From assembly GCA_030672115.1 (NCBI GenBank), contig DAOVGZ010000005.1, forward strand, positions 1-20,975: a stretch of DNA of 20,975 bases, in the 5' to 3' direction. This document shows positions 19,877 through 20,975 of this stretch, piece by piece. Every line of letters begins with the position of its first letter. Position 1 is the stretch's first letter. The position numbers and the translations under genes are program-made. This DNA comes from a bacterium (lineage in GTDB: Bacteria > Babelota > Babeliae > Babelales > Vermiphilaceae). Under the pieces are notes generated by a model that was given only the letters and a program-made list of their open reading frames with translations, searched no databases and was not told the DNA's origin.

Positions 19877-20975
19877 TCATTTTTTTGCTGTAATAGTTTT
19901 GTACTTTTTTAAGTCTTGTGCAACAACAGAAAGTATTTCTTTATTTTGTTCAAAAAGATCTTTTATTTCTTTTTCACATTGGGCCAAAAGTTTTAAAGCT
20001 TTTTGGAAGTACTCAAGTTGGATTTTTTTTGGCATTGTTTTTATGTGGAGTCCTTCAAAAACAAGTGATTTTATAACATTAAGCGCTTTTTGTTTATCAT
20101 TTGCATGATAACTATGCCCACAAGCTCCAAGCAAAATTTTCTCTGCACACATTCCGGCAAGAAGAATTTTACATTCTTTTATTTTTTCGTCATAAGTCAG
20201 AACATCAAGGTGGTCAAACGAACAACGAGTAAATGTTTTACCATAAAAAACATCTTGTTGTCTTTTTTTTGTATAGTATTGTGCAAAAGAATCTTCATCT
20301 TGTAATTTTGCAACAATTGGCAAAATAGTAACGGCTGCAAGTTCACGTCTTGGTTGTAGTAGTTCAAGTGCAAGCGCGTGTCCTGCCTGATGTGATGCGA
20401 TTAATGTTTGTTCTTGATCAGATATTGTTAATTCTTTATGAGACATAATGTTTCTAATTTCTTCGTCAAAAGCTTCTTCAAGAAGTTCTTGCGAAATTGG
20501 TATGCCGGTTCGTTTGGTTGTTTGAAATGCAGAATTAATCATAACTGCCAATTCTTCGTACGTTCTACCTTCAGTTTCTTCTGAAATTTTATCAATATCA
20601 ATAATATTCAAGTCAGGAAGAAGGGGATCAAGCTTTTTGATAATGAATTGTTTTCGTTCTTCAATAGTTGGCAACTCAAAGTGAATAATTTTTCCAAAAC
20701 GTCCACGTCTTCTGAGAGCTTTATCTAAGTGTTCAGGCCTGTTGGTTGCAGCAAGTAAAATAACTTGTTTACTGCTTTCTTTGCTTAGAAAGCCGCTCAT
20801 AGATCCTAAAAATTCGCTGAGCATTTTGCTGTCACCTTTACCGCGTTGCAAGTTAAGAAGGTCAATTTCATCAATAAAGATAACGCAAGGAGCCTCGTCT
20901 TTAATGACATCAAGAACCCAACTAATACCTTTTTCATTGATTAATTCTGCAGAAAGAGAATAAAAACCGAGTTCA
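19877..20975 (-). CDS. FtsH-family AAA+ protein with altered protease motif (partial, 5' end outside)
   Basis: The gene runs off the window at its 5' side; 366 C-terminal codons are present. The AAA+ part shows Walker B CVIFIDEIDLL (minus strand, about 20870-20900), sensor ATNRP, and RRRGRFGKI with both expected arginine-finger residues. A C-helical domain and an M41 peptidase-type domain follow. The zinc motif of that domain is HQAGH (codons at 20378-20392) instead of HEAGH: the catalytic Glu is Gln (CAG at 20387-20389). The later AGMCAEKILLG and ANDKQKA keep the usual M41 framework, including the third zinc ligand Asp. So it is predicted to bind zinc and ATP but not cut proteins. The TTG at 20851 is an internal codon, not a start. 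Confidence 0.88.
   Translation of the reverse strand, partial: ELGFYSLSAELINEKGISWVLDVIKDEAPCVIFIDEIDLLNLQRGKGDSKMLSEFLGSMSGFLSKESSKQVILLAATNRPEHLDKALRRRGRFGKIIHFELPTIEERKQFIIKKLDPLLPDLNIIDIDKISEETEGRTYEELAVMINSAFQTTKRTGIPISQELLEEAFDEEIRNIMSHKELTISDQEQTLIASHQAGHALALELLQPRRELAAVTILPIVAKLQDEDSFAQYYTKKRQQDVFYGKTFTRCSFDHLDVLTYDEKIKECKILLAGMCAEKILLGACGHSYHANDKQKALNVIKSLVFEGLHIKTMPKKIQLEYFQKALKLLAQCEKEIKDLFEQNKEILSVVAQDLKKYKTITAKK

Noticed and set aside
20849..20851. TTG as start of the FtsH-like gene
   Set aside because: The frame continues upstream through CVIFIDEIDLL, the AAA+ Walker B region, to the window edge, so the gene is simply truncated by the window.
1..20975. CRISPR array, prophage, insertion sequence, toxin-antitoxin or defence genes
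   Set aside because: No evenly spaced direct repeats, transposase, integrase, phage structural or nuclease motifs were seen in any frame.

Overview
The window is AT-rich (by eye about 30% GC) and densely coded. It comes from a bacterium with a Gram-negative type envelope: there is a LolC/LolE-type lipoprotein-release permease, a predicted lipoprotein, an AmiC-like amidase and many exported proteins. Lysine-rich AAA codon usage, long A tracts, many lineage-specific exported proteins, a degenerate FtsH-like protein and amino-acid uptake genes suggest a host-dependent, reduced-genome organism. My best guess is Candidatus Dependentiae (TM6/Babeliales). That is an inference from gene style; no rRNA marker is present.

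Layout. 1-453: 3' end of a TlyA-type rRNA methyltransferase. 434-2591 (minus): a three-gene polar amino-acid ABC importer (binding protein, permease, ATPase), with a divergent second binding protein at 2853-3659. 3624-4469 (minus): two unrecognised genes. 4604-4794: two tRNA-Arg genes (anticodons TCG and CCT), followed by about 290 bp of non-coding DNA with three copies of a degenerate GC-richer repeat. 5093-6510: psd-pssA, the two-step route to phosphatidylethanolamine. 6585-7668: small exported unknowns, the first broken in frame at an 8-A tract.

7651-11361: three exported cell-wall or peptide hydrolases: NlpC/P60 (minus), a C39-like cysteine peptidase, and an N-acetylmuramoyl-L-alanine amidase that is split in frame at a 12-A tract. 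11525-12907: dnaA, then an exported protein made of two tandem homologous domains and a UUCG-loop terminator. 13849-14937 (minus): an exported protein with kinase-fold signatures; its promoter overlaps that of a divergent unknown gene at 15141-15674. 15744-18510 (minus): a ferritin-like protein resembling the encapsulin-cargo ferritin-like family, phosphoglycerate kinase, and the LolC/E permease. 18649-19772: lipoprotein and rpiB. 19877 to the edge (minus): an FtsH-family AAA+ protein whose zinc-protease motif reads HQAGH instead of HExGH.

The most notable points are a predicted protease-dead FtsH, an ABC ATPase lacking both the Q-loop glutamine and the Walker B glutamate, two exported-protein genes broken by opposite one-base shifts exactly at A tracts, and an exported kinase-like protein. 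I did not find a CRISPR array, phage, insertion sequence or recognisable defence island.
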